Shown here: positions 4,839 to 12,134 of the stretch, piece by piece
How the letters are laid out: each line of letters begins with the position of its first letter
Numbering within the stretch: position 1 is the first letter of the stretch
Source of the DNA: CAVPDE01 sp964580575
GTDB taxonomy: Bacteria > Desulfobacterota > DSM-4660 > Desulfatiglandales > HGW-15
Assembly: GCA_964580575.1 (NCBI GenBank)
Contig: CAZOLJ010000107.1
Span: 1-13,077, forward strand
DNA: 13,077 nt
Direction of reading: 5' to 3'
Program-made: the position numbers and the translations under genes
Notes under the pieces: generated by a model
Seen by the model: only the letters and a program-made list of their open reading frames with translations
The model's database searches: none
What the model was told of the DNA's origin: nothing

Positions 4839-7541
4839 CTACATGCCGGCTTTATCGATGTTCAGGGCCACCAGATCCAGCAGCTCTTTGTCGCCCATTT
4901 CAGTGAGCAGGGTTTCGGTGCCGGCCTTCAGAATGCCGTCCGAGAGATCCCTTTTTTCTTCCATGAGTTCGTCGATTTTTTCCTCCACCGTGCCCCGGCA
5001 GATGAACTTGTGCACAAGCACGTTCTTTTTCTGACCAATGCGGAAAGCCCGGTCCGTGGCCTGGTTCTCCACAGCCGGGTTCCACCAGCGGTCGAAGTGA
5101 ACGACATGGGATGCGGCGGTAAGGTTCAGCCCGGTGCCGCCCGCCTTGAGGGAAAGGACAAAGAACGGAGGGCCGCCTTCTTTTTCAAAGGCACGGATCA
5201 GATCTTTGCGTTTACTCACCGGCGTTCCGCCGTGCAACACAAGCCCCTCGCGGCCGAAAACTCCGGCAAGGTATTCGGCCAGGGGTTCGGTCATCTCTCG
5301 GAACTGAGTGAACACCAGCACTTTTTCCTGCCTCAACGTGATCTCTTCGCAAATGGCTCGGAGGCGGTCATACTTGCCGCTTTCTGCCGGCCCATAGGTT
5401 TTATCGCCCAGGAGCTGGCTCGGGTGATTGCAGATCTGCTTGAACCGGAGCAGATAGGACAGGACGAGCCCGCGGCGTTTCATGCCATTGATCCCGTGAA
5501 GCCCTCGGGCCAGTTCCTCGACAGATCGGGCGTAGAGGGCCGCCTGCTTCTTGGTCAGCCCGCAGAAGGTCTTCACCTCGGTCTTGTCGGGAAGGTCGGC
5601 GATAACGCTCTTGTCCGTCTTGAGCCGGCGCAGGATGTAGGGCTGAACGAGGCGGCGAAGCGGACCATAGCGATCCTGCTCACGCTGATCCAGGCCTTTC
5701 ACGAATTCCTTGAACCTGCGCGCCGAACCGAGGAGTCCTGGGCACAAAAAATCGAAAATAGACCACAGGTCGGACATCCGGTTTTCCACAGGCGTGCCCG
5801 TGAGAGCGATCTTTGCCTGGGATTTGAGTTTCTTGATCGCCCGGGTCTGGTCCGCGGCCGGGTTCTTGATCGCCTGGGCCTCGTCCAGGATGACCAGCTC
5901 CCACTCCCGATCGAGGAGCCACGGCTGGCGCAGGAGCATCCCGTAGGTGGTGAGCACCACATCCTTGCCCGCCAGAGCCGCGCCGGGGTCCGAGGCGATG
6001 GAGGACAGCCCGGTCTTTCCCGTTTCTGAGGGATGGATGAAGCACGCGTCCAGGGTAGGGGCAAAGCGAGCTATTTCGTCTCTCCAGTTCGCAAGAAGCG
6101 AGGCGGGCAGCACCAGCAGTGAGGGCTTGCGGCCGTCGTTTCTTGTTTCCTTGAGGCTTACAAGGAGCGAAAGGACCTGAATCGTCTTACCCAGTCCCAT
6201 ATCATCGGCAAGGCACGCTCCGAGTCCCAGGCTTGAAAGGAAACGGAGCCACTCGTGCCCCACCGCCTGATAGGGACGGAGGGTTCCGCAAAAACGCTTG
6301 GCGGTACCTGTGGCCGCGAGCGTTTCAGGGTTGCGCAGAGCGGCAAGGGCTTCCGAAAGCCAGGTCCCGGCGCGGACAAAGGCCCACTCCCGATCATCGG
6401 CCTTCGGCGTATCGTTAACACCGAGGGATTGGGAGGTCCCTGCAAGAAGTCGCATGCCTTCGATGAAAGAAATGCCGTCGCTCCCGGCCTCCTTTTGCAC
6501 ACGTCTCCAATGGGTCAGCGCTTCGGAGAGTTTTTCGCGATCGATCTCGACCCACTTGCCCTTTAGGCTCACAAGGCCGTCTTCGGCTTCCATCAACCGA
6601 TGCCATTCCTCCTCCGTCATCCGTTCCTCACCAAGGGCCAGCTCGACCTTGAAATCCAGCATCGTGTCCGTGCCCAAACGGCTTTGCTTCTTCTCGCCCA
6701 TGGTGACGGTAACGCGGGGTCTTGGTCGCTTTTGCCACCAGTCGGGAACCCGCACCAAGAGGCCGCTTTCCTCCAGGAGAGGGAGGTCCCGAAGGAAACG
6801 GTAGGCCTCCTTCGGAGACCAGGCCAGAGGATGAAAGACGTCACCTGAGTCGACGAGTTTCCTGATGAGTTCGCTTTTCTCTGAGGCCGCTTGCACGGGC
6901 GAGAGCAGGCTGATCAGAGCTTTCTTGTTTCGCTGACCTGCGTACTCTTGGAGAGCTCTTCCCAGCGGCTGGTATTGCACTCGGCCGGCACTGGAAAGCC
7001 GGGGTGCATAGGTCGCCAGGAACGCAAAGGGAAACCTGGCGTCGTTCTTGTTTTCTGCAAGATGAAAACAAACACGTCCCACCTGCTGCCAGGTCGGGGC
7101 GAACTTCTTGAGCCACCCCGAAAGGCTCAAGGCCGAGGAAGCGAGCTCCTTTCTCACCCACCCGTCCAGATCAATCCAGAAATGGTGCAGGAGGTCGGCA
7201 TTCAAATACTCTCCACCCACCATGGGGGGTGCTGCGTCCCGGATGGCCTTGATTTCAGGAAGGTAGGGCGGCTCGATGGGATCGAGGGTGTGTTCTGCGG
7301 ACTCAGGGGTACGGCAGAGATGGTTCAGGTAGCGGGAGGCGAAATCGCGCCAGTAGGAAAGGGAAGGAGACAGCGGGGTGCCGGGATTAGAGGCGGCAAG
7401 GGCAAAGAGGCCGGCAGCCTGGCAAGAGGAAAAGGCTTCGGCCACTTTGCGTATCCACGCCCCGGATGGTCCGGCTTCCTCGGATTCCGCCTCTTTGATC
7501 CGGAGATGGCCAGCGGGTGTCAGGACAAGATCAAAACTCAA
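4839..7541 (-). CDS. SNF2-family DNA-dependent ATPase/helicase
   Basis: A 900-residue protein. The first ~400 residues match the layout of bacterial SNF2 proteins with an N-terminal associated domain. The ATPase core follows: motif I DDMGLGKT (446-453), Ia VLPASLLANW, motif II DEAQ (553-556), motif III LTGTPVEN (580-587), RecA-like domain 2 with VLVFTQFREM (741-750) and LHGGTPVSKRKDLI, motif V SLKAGGTGLNLTAA, motif VI QATDRAFRIGQ (827-837). All catalytic motifs are intact. Such proteins translocate along double-stranded DNA and remodel protein-DNA complexes; the bacterial roles are varied. No ATG fits the N-terminus, so the start is TTG at 7541, 36 nt after an in-frame stop. The SWIM protein downstream is the likely partner. 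Confidence 0.93.
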   Translation of the reverse strand: MSFDLVLTPAGHLRIKEAESEEAGPSGAWIRKVAEAFSSCQAAGLFALAASNPGTPLSPSLSYWRDFASRYLNHLCRTPESAEHTLDPIEPPYLPEIKAIRDAAPPMVGGEYLNADLLHHFWIDLDGWVRKELASSALSLSGWLKKFAPTWQQVGRVCFHLAENKNDARFPFAFLATYAPRLSSAGRVQYQPLGRALQEYAGQRNKKALISLLSPVQAASEKSELIRKLVDSGDVFHPLAWSPKEAYRFLRDLPLLEESGLLVRVPDWWQKRPRPRVTVTMGEKKQSRLGTDTMLDFKVELALGEERMTEEEWHRLMEAEDGLVSLKGKWVEIDREKLSEALTHWRRVQKEAGSDGISFIEGMRLLAGTSQSLGVNDTPKADDREWAFVRAGTWLSEALAALRNPETLAATGTAKRFCGTLRPYQAVGHEWLRFLSSLGLGACLADDMGLGKTIQVLSLLVSLKETRNDGRKPSLLVLPASLLANWRDEIARFAPTLDACFIHPSETGKTGLSSIASDPGAALAGKDVVLTTYGMLLRQPWLLDREWELVILDEAQAIKNPAADQTRAIKKLKSQAKIALTGTPVENRMSDLWSIFDFLCPGLLGSARRFKEFVKGLDQREQDRYGPLRRLVQPYILRRLKTDKSVIADLPDKTEVKTFCGLTKKQAALYARSVEELARGLHGINGMKRRGLVLSYLLRFKQICNHPSQLLGDKTYGPAESGKYDRLRAICEEITLRQEKVLVFTQFREMTEPLAEYLAGVFGREGLVLHGGTPVSKRKDLIRAFEKEGGPPFFVLSLKAGGTGLNLTAASHVVHFDRWWNPAVENQATDRAFRIGQKKNVLVHKFICRGTVEEKIDELMEEKRDLSDGILKAGTETLLTEMGDKELLDLVALNIDKAGM

Positions 7542-7586
7542 TGGGCTGAGTATCCTGTGGTTGTTGAGTGAAATTTGCTAGGACGA

Positions 7587-7615
7587 CTCATAACCCTTCT
7601 ACATAGGGCCGTCAA
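7587..7615 (-). promoter_or_regulatory. Sigma-70 promoter of the SNF2 gene
   Basis: Minus strand TTGACG (7610-7615), 17 bases, then TATGAG (7587-7592), 5 of 6 and 4 of 6 matches. It lies in the 95-nt gap between the ABC permease stop and the SNF2 start and would give a leader of about 40 nt. Confidence 0.5.
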
Positions 7616-7636
7616 GTCTATCGCTGTTGGATCAAA

Positions 7637-8374
7637 TCAGAAAATCCACCGGCGCCTGATGTTGCGCAGGCTCCAGGCGAACAGGAAGATGCAAAAGGCG
7701 CTGAGGACTAAGAAGTCAAGGGCAAAAGACATGGTATTCTTGGCGTTGAAGGCGCCGTGGAGGATGTCGGCGCCGTAAGTGAGCGGCAGAACATAGGAGA
7801 GGGGTTTGATGAGAAAAGGCAGGTGATCGATCGGAAAAAAGAGCCCGCAGAGAAAAATCATGGGGAAGCGGAAGAAGTTGGAAAAGGTCTGGGCCTCAAA
7901 GACCTCGCTCACGGAGACCGCAATGAAAAGGCCCAGGAACGTAGAGGACACCGCGATGAGAAAGATGGCGGGGATCGCGGCGCTCCATGCGGCCTGAGAA
8001 AGGTCGGCTAGAAAAACCGCCAGGAGGATGGGCACGAAAGCGTTTATCGTGCCGAAGAGGATCGCCCCTGCCGTTTTGGCCAGCATGAGAAGTTCCAGGG
8101 GGATGGGTGCCAGCAGCAGCCGATCAAAGGACCGGCCCTTTTTCTCAAAGGTGACCGTCACGGCCAGCAGGGAGGTGGCGCCGAAGAGGATAGACATGGC
8201 GATCACGCCCGGGAGCAGGGAGAGGACACTGTCTAACCCGCTGCCGGATTTGATGAAGAACATACCTGTCCATGCGAATGGGAAGACCAATCCCCAGCTC
8301 ACGTTGGGCGGCTTGAGGTAATAGGTTCGCATGTCCTTGGCAAGGATGCTCCAGAATGCGATCCACATTTTCAT
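7637..8374 (-). CDS. ABC-2 type transporter permease
   Basis: A 245-residue membrane protein with six predicted transmembrane segments (about 25-42, 50-72, 98-122, 130-155, 165-185, 215-236). It carries the ABC-2 signature region ending in FFPIDHLPFLIKPLSYVLPLTYGADIL and a basic end, NIRRRW. Its ATG overlaps the stop of the ATPase by ATGA, so they form one unit with the ArsR-type regulator. The substrate is not deducible; regulation by an ArsR protein suggests export linked to metal or thiol stress (inference). Confidence 0.88.
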   Translation of the reverse strand: MKMWIAFWSILAKDMRTYYLKPPNVSWGLVFPFAWTGMFFIKSGSGLDSVLSLLPGVIAMSILFGATSLLAVTVTFEKKGRSFDRLLLAPIPLELLMLAKTAGAILFGTINAFVPILLAVFLADLSQAAWSAAIPAIFLIAVSSTFLGLFIAVSVSEVFEAQTFSNFFRFPMIFLCGLFFPIDHLPFLIKPLSYVLPLTYGADILHGAFNAKNTMSFALDFLVLSAFCIFLFAWSLRNIRRRWIF

Positions 8375-8991
8375 GATCCGCCTCCTGCCTTTTCCTTCTC
8401 CTTCTTCATCGCATCCACCTCGACGCCGGCGACCCGGACAAAGACCTCTTCAAGGGAGGGGCGAATCCTGCGGGCTTCCATGACATCGATGCCGGTCGTC
8501 GGTTCGTCGAGAAAGAGCAGGGGCGGGTTGTGAATGATGCCGGCTGCAATGGTGAGTTTGCGTTTCATGCCCTTTGAGTAGCCGCCGAACTTGCGTCCTG
8601 CTGCCTTGCTAAGGCCGAAGGTGTCCAGGAGTTCATGGGCACGGGGTTCTCGCTGCGCTTTGTGCATTCCATAGAGCGCGGCACAAAAGCAGAGGTTCTC
8701 AAAGCCGGTCAGTTCGGGATAGAGGTTGCTCTCGTCCGGGACGATGCCGATCAGGTGCTGGGCGGCCTTGGGATCGGCCGTGCAGTCGATGTCCGCGATC
8801 CGGATCGTGCCTGCGTCCGGCCGGGCCAGGCCGGTGAGCCTGTTGATCGTCGTGGTCTTGCCCGCGCCGTTGGGCCCCAAGAAACCGAAAAGCTCTCCCT
8901 GTCGCACCCGGAAGCTGACATCCGAAACAGCCTGGACGTCGCCGAATCGTTTGGCCAAACCCTCTGCGGCAATGGCAATCAATTCGTTCAC
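8371..8991 (-). CDS. ABC transporter ATPase, internally shortened
   Basis: Only 206 residues; relatives of this NatA-like type have about 300. Present are Walker A GPNGAGKTT (39-47), a Q-loop position occupied by D86 (IVPDESNLYPELTG), a signature YSKGMKRKL (138-146), Walker B LLFLDEP (158-164) and D-loop TTGID. After R177 the reading jumps to PSLEEVFVRVAG, which normally forms the C-terminus. The H-loop His and the regulatory C-terminal domain are missing, so an in-frame deletion of roughly 100 codons at about 8460 is inferred. The GTG start overlaps the upstream stop as GTGA and follows GGGAGA. ATP hydrolysis is probably impaired or lost. Confidence 0.85.
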   Translation of the reverse strand: MNELIAIAAEGLAKRFGDVQAVSDVSFRVRQGELFGFLGPNGAGKTTTINRLTGLARPDAGTIRIADIDCTADPKAAQHLIGIVPDESNLYPELTGFENLCFCAALYGMHKAQREPRAHELLDTFGLSKAAGRKFGGYSKGMKRKLTIAAGIIHNPPLLFLDEPTTGIDVMEARRIRPSLEEVFVRVAGVEVDAMKKEKEKAGGGS

Positions 8992-9122
8992 TTGTCTCCC
9001 TTTTGGTTCTCTTTGCAGGGGTGTGGTTTCACCTCCCCATGGCACTCTCTGATCTGCTCAGGGGTGCATTCTTCGGGTTTGCTCTTCAGCTTTTCAGGGC
9101 GTTCACAACAGCACTGACACAT
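8988..9122 (-). CDS. Small Cys-rich protein (internal start in arsR frame)
   Basis: A perfect AAGGAGGT lies 8 nt before the ATG at 9122, opening a 44-residue protein starting MCQCCCERPEKL and continuing with EECTPEQIRECHG and HPC. It has seven Cys and two His in 44 residues, so metal or thiol-ligand binding is plausible. It shares frame and stop with the ArsR-family ORF, so it can be made alone or as a C-terminal fusion. Its stop overlaps the ABC ATPase GTG. I believe similar stand-alone proteins occur next to ArsR/ABC genes in other anaerobes, but did not search for them. Function unknown. Confidence 0.6.
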   Translation of the reverse strand: MCQCCCERPEKLKSKPEECTPEQIRECHGEVKPHPCKENQKGDK

Positions 9123-9461
9123 GGCTTTTACCTCCTTCCCTTCACAGCCTTTCCTTATGGCATGCATACGAAGGCAGCGCCCGGCTGAAACCGTGGATTG
9201 GCTGGCCAAACGCTCGATTTCCCGGATGACCCCTTCCAGCGCTTTACCCTGGACAGAATAGTGATTCCAATACCCGCGCTTTTCTCCCTCCACGAGACCG
9301 GCCTCTTTCAAAACTCTGAGGTGCTGCGAGACAGCGGCGTCAGAAATTCCCAGCCGCTGCGCCAAGGCTTTCCCGCATAGAACCTCCGTCAGAAGCAGGC
9401 GTAGAAGTCTGATTCGGGTTTCGTCAGATAAAGCCTTCAAGATTCTCATCAATGCCGTCAT
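8988..9461 (-). CDS. ArsR-family regulator, fused to Cys-rich tail
   Basis: A 157-residue reading frame. Residues 1-90 are a winged-helix ArsR/SmtB domain: LKALSDETRIRLLRLL, recognition helix SDAAVSQHLRVLKEAGLV, wing KRGYWNHYSV. The classical arsenic site (two Cys in ELCVC) is absent; only C29 is at that place (VLCGKALA), so the inducer is not clear. Residues 91-113 (GRCLRMHAIRKGCEGKEVKA) normally would end the protein, but no stop occurs and the frame enters the Cys-rich ORF. The ATG at 9461 fits the domain; a TTG at 9473 is possible. No ribosome site is seen, so translation may start near the RNA 5' end. It probably represses its own operon through the palindrome directly upstream. Confidence 0.85.
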   Translation of the reverse strand: MTALMRILKALSDETRIRLLRLLLTEVLCGKALAQRLGISDAAVSQHLRVLKEAGLVEGEKRGYWNHYSVQGKALEGVIREIERLASQSTVSAGRCLRMHAIRKGCEGKEVKAMCQCCCERPEKLKSKPEECTPEQIRECHGEVKPHPCKENQKGDK

Positions 9462-9474
9462 GGCGTTCAGCAAG

Positions 9475-9498
9475 TTAATTAAGCAAATGCTTAATTAA
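9475..9498. promoter_or_regulatory. ArsR operator palindrome
   Basis: A perfect inverted repeat: TTAATTAAGCA (9475-9485), AA, TGCTTAATTAA (9488-9498). It ends 13 nt before the arsR ATG and overlaps the -10/start region of its promoter. The 24-bp size and AT-rich symmetric form are typical of ArsR/SmtB dimer sites. Binding by the adjacent ArsR protein is inferred. Confidence 0.8.
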
Positions 9499-9516
9499 AC
9501 AACGGGGACCTGTCAA
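9488..9516 (-). promoter_or_regulatory. Promoter of the arsR-ABC operon
   Basis: A perfect minus-strand -35 box TTGACA at 9511-9516. The -10 is weak and falls 17-18 bases downstream inside the palindrome (TAAGCA or AAGCAT, about 9488-9493). Occupation of the operator would block RNA polymerase, fitting autorepression. Confidence 0.55.
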
Positions 9517-9543
9517 GAAGAAACTGAAAGGAGGGCGAGGCGT

Positions 9544-9591
9544 ATGGTTCGCCAAGCTTGGATAGAGAAAGTAGTAATGGATTCTCGTTGA
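9544..9591 (+). pseudogene. 15-codon ORF with strong RBS, possible gene remnant
   Basis: An AGGAGG 9 nt upstream serves an ATG giving MVRQAWIEKVVMDSR and then a stop. The arrangement is divergent from arsR, next to the ArsR operator. The opening residues resemble how some longer small redox proteins begin (weak recollection), so this may be the 5' stub of a gene lost between here and tunR. The rest of 9592-9656 holds nothing recognisable. Confidence 0.25.
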
Positions 9592-9656
9592 GACATACTC
9601 TTTGATCTGGTTAGGCATCGATCTCCTGCAATGAGGCTAGGATTAAAGTCCTCTGA

Positions 9657-10751
9657 CTAATCGACATGGAGAACGACTGCGAAGGAATTGAATGCGGCCC
9701 ACACGGTATCGTTCACTCTAATATCGAGCCTCTTCTTACTCTGCTCAGTTATTATTGAGCACAGTTCGGTGCCGTCCGAAATGGCCACAACGACCTCAGT
9801 CGTCACCTTCCCGCTTTTTATCTGGCGAACAACCCCGCGAAAAATATTGTCAGCCCCGGACCTTGGTTCTTCCTCGCCCTTGTAAAGCATCACCCACGGA
9901 GCTTTGATTTCAGCCATAACCAATGCCCCGCATTTTAGGCCAAGCCGTGCGACACTGTGGTTCGTGATGACTCCTCTTACCCGGTATCCGCCTACAGATA
10001 TGATCTCTACCACAGACTGGACATCGCCTTTATCTACCCTATCTACTCTTCCGTAGAACGCATTACGCGCACTCGTCTTTCGCAGGCTCTCCTTGTCGAC
10101 AAAATATCTTGCTACCTCCCGAATCTCTTCATCGGAGAATTCCACATAAGACGCAGCAAGATTTGGTGTCGAGTGGCCAAGGATCTTCTGCACCACCGGC
10201 AAAGGCATGTTGTTCTGGAGAAGTTCAATTGCTCTAGATCTCCGTATCACGTCAGGCGTGCCGAGTTGCCGTGAGATGCCAATGGACTCGGCTCGCTCAT
10301 AAAACTTTCGGCGAACATGGCCAGGGTCCACCCAGATGACACTGCCCAAGGCTCTCTTGAGTTCAGGATCATTCAAAGTCTTTTGAAGTTCTGCTGAAAG
10401 CGCTTCAGGAATCTCCACTTCCCGGCATGGCCGACCACCTTCTGTTCCCCCTTTACACAGCCGAACGATATGATTTTTGTAATCGATGTCGACGGATGGG
10501 TCTAAGTGAAGCACTTCGCTAAGCCTGGCTCCAGTGTAGCGAATCAACAGGAATATCAAAAGGATTCGCTTCCTCGAAACCCCAATGTCAGAACGGTCAG
10601 GAGTCTCAGCCCAAAAGCGAAAAGACTCCTCAAGCTTTTGAAGCTGGATCGTGTCAAGATACCGGCCTGTATCCTTCATGGATAAAATCCGGGCATGTTT
10701 GACGTCTCCGGACACCCTTGAAAGTCTATTTCCTTTTGATTTGTTAGCCAC
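9657..10751 (-). CDS. tunR: TunR-type tungstate/molybdate-responsive regulator
   Basis: A 364-residue protein joining a tyrosine-recombinase-like domain (about 35-215) to two TOBE (molbindin) domains (about 226-291 and 302-364). This is the architecture of TunR, a family described in sulfate-reducing deltaproteobacteria whose DNA-binding part comes from XerC/XerD recombinases and whose sensor resembles ModE. Recombinase residues R76 (RYTGARLSEV), R170, H193 (LGHS) and Y202 are visible, but the His of the usual HxxR box is replaced (TPDVIRR), fitting loss of recombination. The GTG start at 10751 is chosen because GAGGGG lies 8 nt upstream; a longer TTG start at 10778 has no ribosome site. It is divergent from a TSUP transporter operon, the arrangement of the TunR group predicted to repress such transporters. 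Confidence 0.88.
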   Translation of the reverse strand: MANKSKGNRLSRVSGDVKHARILSMKDTGRYLDTIQLQKLEESFRFWAETPDRSDIGVSRKRILLIFLLIRYTGARLSEVLHLDPSVDIDYKNHIVRLCKGGTEGGRPCREVEIPEALSAELQKTLNDPELKRALGSVIWVDPGHVRRKFYERAESIGISRQLGTPDVIRRSRAIELLQNNMPLPVVQKILGHSTPNLAASYVEFSDEEIREVARYFVDKESLRKTSARNAFYGRVDRVDKGDVQSVVEIISVGGYRVRGVITNHSVARLGLKCGALVMAEIKAPWVMLYKGEEEPRSGADNIFRGVVRQIKSGKVTTEVVVAISDGTELCSIITEQSKKRLDIRVNDTVWAAFNSFAVVLHVD

Positions 10752-10824
10752 TTTTCTTGCCCCTCTGTTTTGAGCCAATTCTGAACGCCATTGAAGAATT
10801 TTGCAAGAGGGTCTCTGAAAAAGC

Positions 10825-10853
10825 TTGACACCTCAGAAGAGCAGAGTTATGGT
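10825..10853 (+). promoter_or_regulatory. Sigma-70 promoter of the TSUP operon
   Basis: TTGACA (10825-10830, 6 of 6), 17 bases, TATGGT (10848-10853, 4 of 6). The start site would be close to 10860, exactly where the palindrome begins, so a bound regulator would block transcription. Confidence 0.65.
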
Positions 10854-10859
10854 TCAAAC

Positions 10860-10887
10860 TAACACGATTTATATATTTATCGTGTTA
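10860..10887. promoter_or_regulatory. TunR operator palindrome
   Basis: TAACACGAT (10860-10868) and ATCGTGTTA (10879-10887) are exact inverted repeats separated by 10 AT-rich bases, 28 bp in all. TunR sites are described as about 30-bp motifs. It lies between divergent tunR and the TSUP operon, at the predicted start of the latter, which fits repression. Whether this sequence matches the published TunR motif was not checked. Confidence 0.75.
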
Positions 10888-10942
10888 TAGGCAAGGGCGT
10901 GAGCGTTTTCTTTCATGGCATTTCAAAGAGAGGAGGTGTCCG

Positions 10943-11086
10943 ATGGAAAACGTCATGATGTGGGAGAACAAAAGCGTGCTTGTCCTTTTGGCAATCATCA
11001 CGGCCGTCTTCTTTGTGGCCCTATGGCTGGCAGGAGGGAACTTCTCATGCGCTGTTTGTGGCGTGATTATGACCATGCTGCAATGA
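10943..11086 (+). CDS. 47-residue single-TM protein with CxxC tail
   Basis: AGGAGG lies 7 nt before the ATG. The product begins MENVMMWENKS, has one transmembrane helix (about 12-30) and ends with GGNFSCAVCGVIMTMLQ, so C36-A-V-C39 sits just after the helix. It is the first gene behind the TunR-controlled promoter and 61 nt ahead of the TSUP gene. It may be an accessory subunit, metal or thiol site, or leader for the transporter. I do not recognise a named family. Coding is supported by the ribosome site and clean hydrophobic pattern; an overlapping 60-codon frame has neither. Confidence 0.7.
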   Translation: MENVMMWENKSVLVLLAIITAVFFVALWLAGGNFSCAVCGVIMTMLQ

Positions 11087-11113
11087 ACCGCATCTAACCG
11101 TTGCAAGGGGGGC

Positions 11114-11134
11114 CTGGCTGACAAAATCAGCCAG
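11114..11134 (+). other. Hairpin before the TSUP gene
   Basis: CTGGCTGA (11114-11121) and TCAGCCAG (11127-11134) pair perfectly over 8 bp with loop CAAAA. No T-run follows, so it is unlikely to be a terminator. It sits 13 nt before the TSUP start and may tune expression of the transporter relative to the microprotein. Confidence 0.5.
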
Positions 11135-11147
11135 CACTCAAGAGAGC

Positions 11148-12134
11148 ATGCAAATGATGGATTTCTTCCGTGTTTCCTTTTCCGTCTCCGGGGTGGAGAG
11201 CTTTGTTTTGGTGCCTCCCCTTGTAGCGTTTGTCATCTCCTTCTTCACCTCCATGGGTGGCGTATCCGGCGCCTTCCTTTTGCTTCCCTTCCAGATTTCT
11301 TTCCTTGGGTACACGAGCCCTTCTGTCAGCGCCACCAATCAGCTCTTCAATATTGTGGCCATACCAAGCGGCGTATATCGATACTATAAAGAAGGCCGCA
11401 TGGTTTGGCCTCTCACATGGGCCGTCATCATTGGAACCCTGCCGGGAGTGTTCATAGGCGCCGTTGTGCGTGTCGCGTACCTGCCCGATCCCAGAAGCTT
11501 CAAGCTCTTTGCCGCGCTTTTGCTCCTGTACGTCGGAGGGCGAATGCTCCTGGATCTTCTGCACAAACCCCTGTCCGGCGCGAATAAGACATCAGCCGAA
11601 GACCGCTTTCGGGAGTTGGTGCGCCGGTATCGGAAAGAGGCGGAGAAAACAGATCAAGTCGAGGCACAGTCTTTGCCTGGAATCAAGGTGACTCGCTTTG
11701 ATTTTAAGAAAATTGGATACCATTTCTATGGCGAACACTGCGAAGCGCCCACCTGGGGCATCTTTACGCTCAGTTTCGTGGTGGGAATTGTTGGAGGGAT
11801 CTATGGCGTCGGGGGAGGCGCAATCATCGCGCCTTTCTTCGTTTCTTTTTTTAATCTCCCCGTTTATACGGTGGCAGGAGCGGCCCTGATGGGGACCTTC
11901 GTCACCTCAGTCGCCGGCGTCACTTTTTACGAGGCGATCGCGCCCTGCTATCCTAACGTGTCCGTCGCTCCAGACTGGCCTCTAGGTGTTCTTTTCGGTC
12001 TAGGAGGAATGGCTGGAATGTATCTGGGAGCCCGTTGTCAGAAACACGTACCGGCAAAGGCGATCAAATGGATGCTCGCGGGCATTATCGTCTTCACGGC
12101 AACCAAATACATGGCGGATTTCTTTGGTCTGTAA
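11148..12134 (+). CDS. TSUP (TauE/SafE) family anion transporter
   Basis: A 328-residue membrane protein with two repeated halves of about four helices. The first half has FFTSMGGVSGAFLLLPFQ and SATNQLFNIVAIPSG, the second VGIVGGIYGVGGGAIIAPFF and TVAGAALMGTFVTSVAG. They are separated by a soluble charged loop (about 147-200). Family members move sulfite, sulfate, sulfonates or related anions. Control by TunR suggests molybdate, tungstate or sulfate as cargo (inference). The ATG at 11148 follows AGAG; ATG at 11154 is an alternative. It is convergent with the DsrE-like copy 2; the 160-nt spacer has only a weak hairpin. Confidence 0.92.
   Translation: MQMMDFFRVSFSVSGVESFVLVPPLVAFVISFFTSMGGVSGAFLLLPFQISFLGYTSPSVSATNQLFNIVAIPSGVYRYYKEGRMVWPLTWAVIIGTLPGVFIGAVVRVAYLPDPRSFKLFAALLLLYVGGRMLLDLLHKPLSGANKTSAEDRFRELVRRYRKEAEKTDQVEAQSLPGIKVTRFDFKKIGYHFYGEHCEAPTWGIFTLSFVVGIVGGIYGVGGGAIIAPFFVSFFNLPVYTVAGAALMGTFVTSVAGVTFYEAIAPCYPNVSVAPDWPLGVLFGLGGMAGMYLGARCQKHVPAKAIKWMLAGIIVFTATKYMADFFGL

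Noticed and set aside
5010..6029. 339-codon + strand ORF
   Set aside because: It is fully antisense to the intact catalytic core of the SNF2 gene and has the Gly/Glu/Arg/Leu-rich makeup of a GC-rich shadow frame.
9657..10751. Tyrosine recombinase as sign of an integrated mobile element
   Set aside because: The two C-terminal TOBE domains and the altered HxxR box identify a TunR regulator. No attachment-site repeats, tRNA or other phage genes are nearby.
10915..11097. 60-codon + strand ORF overlapping the microprotein
   Set aside because: It has no ribosome site and a polar, irregular sequence; the overlapping 47-residue frame has a perfect AGGAGG and a clean membrane helix.
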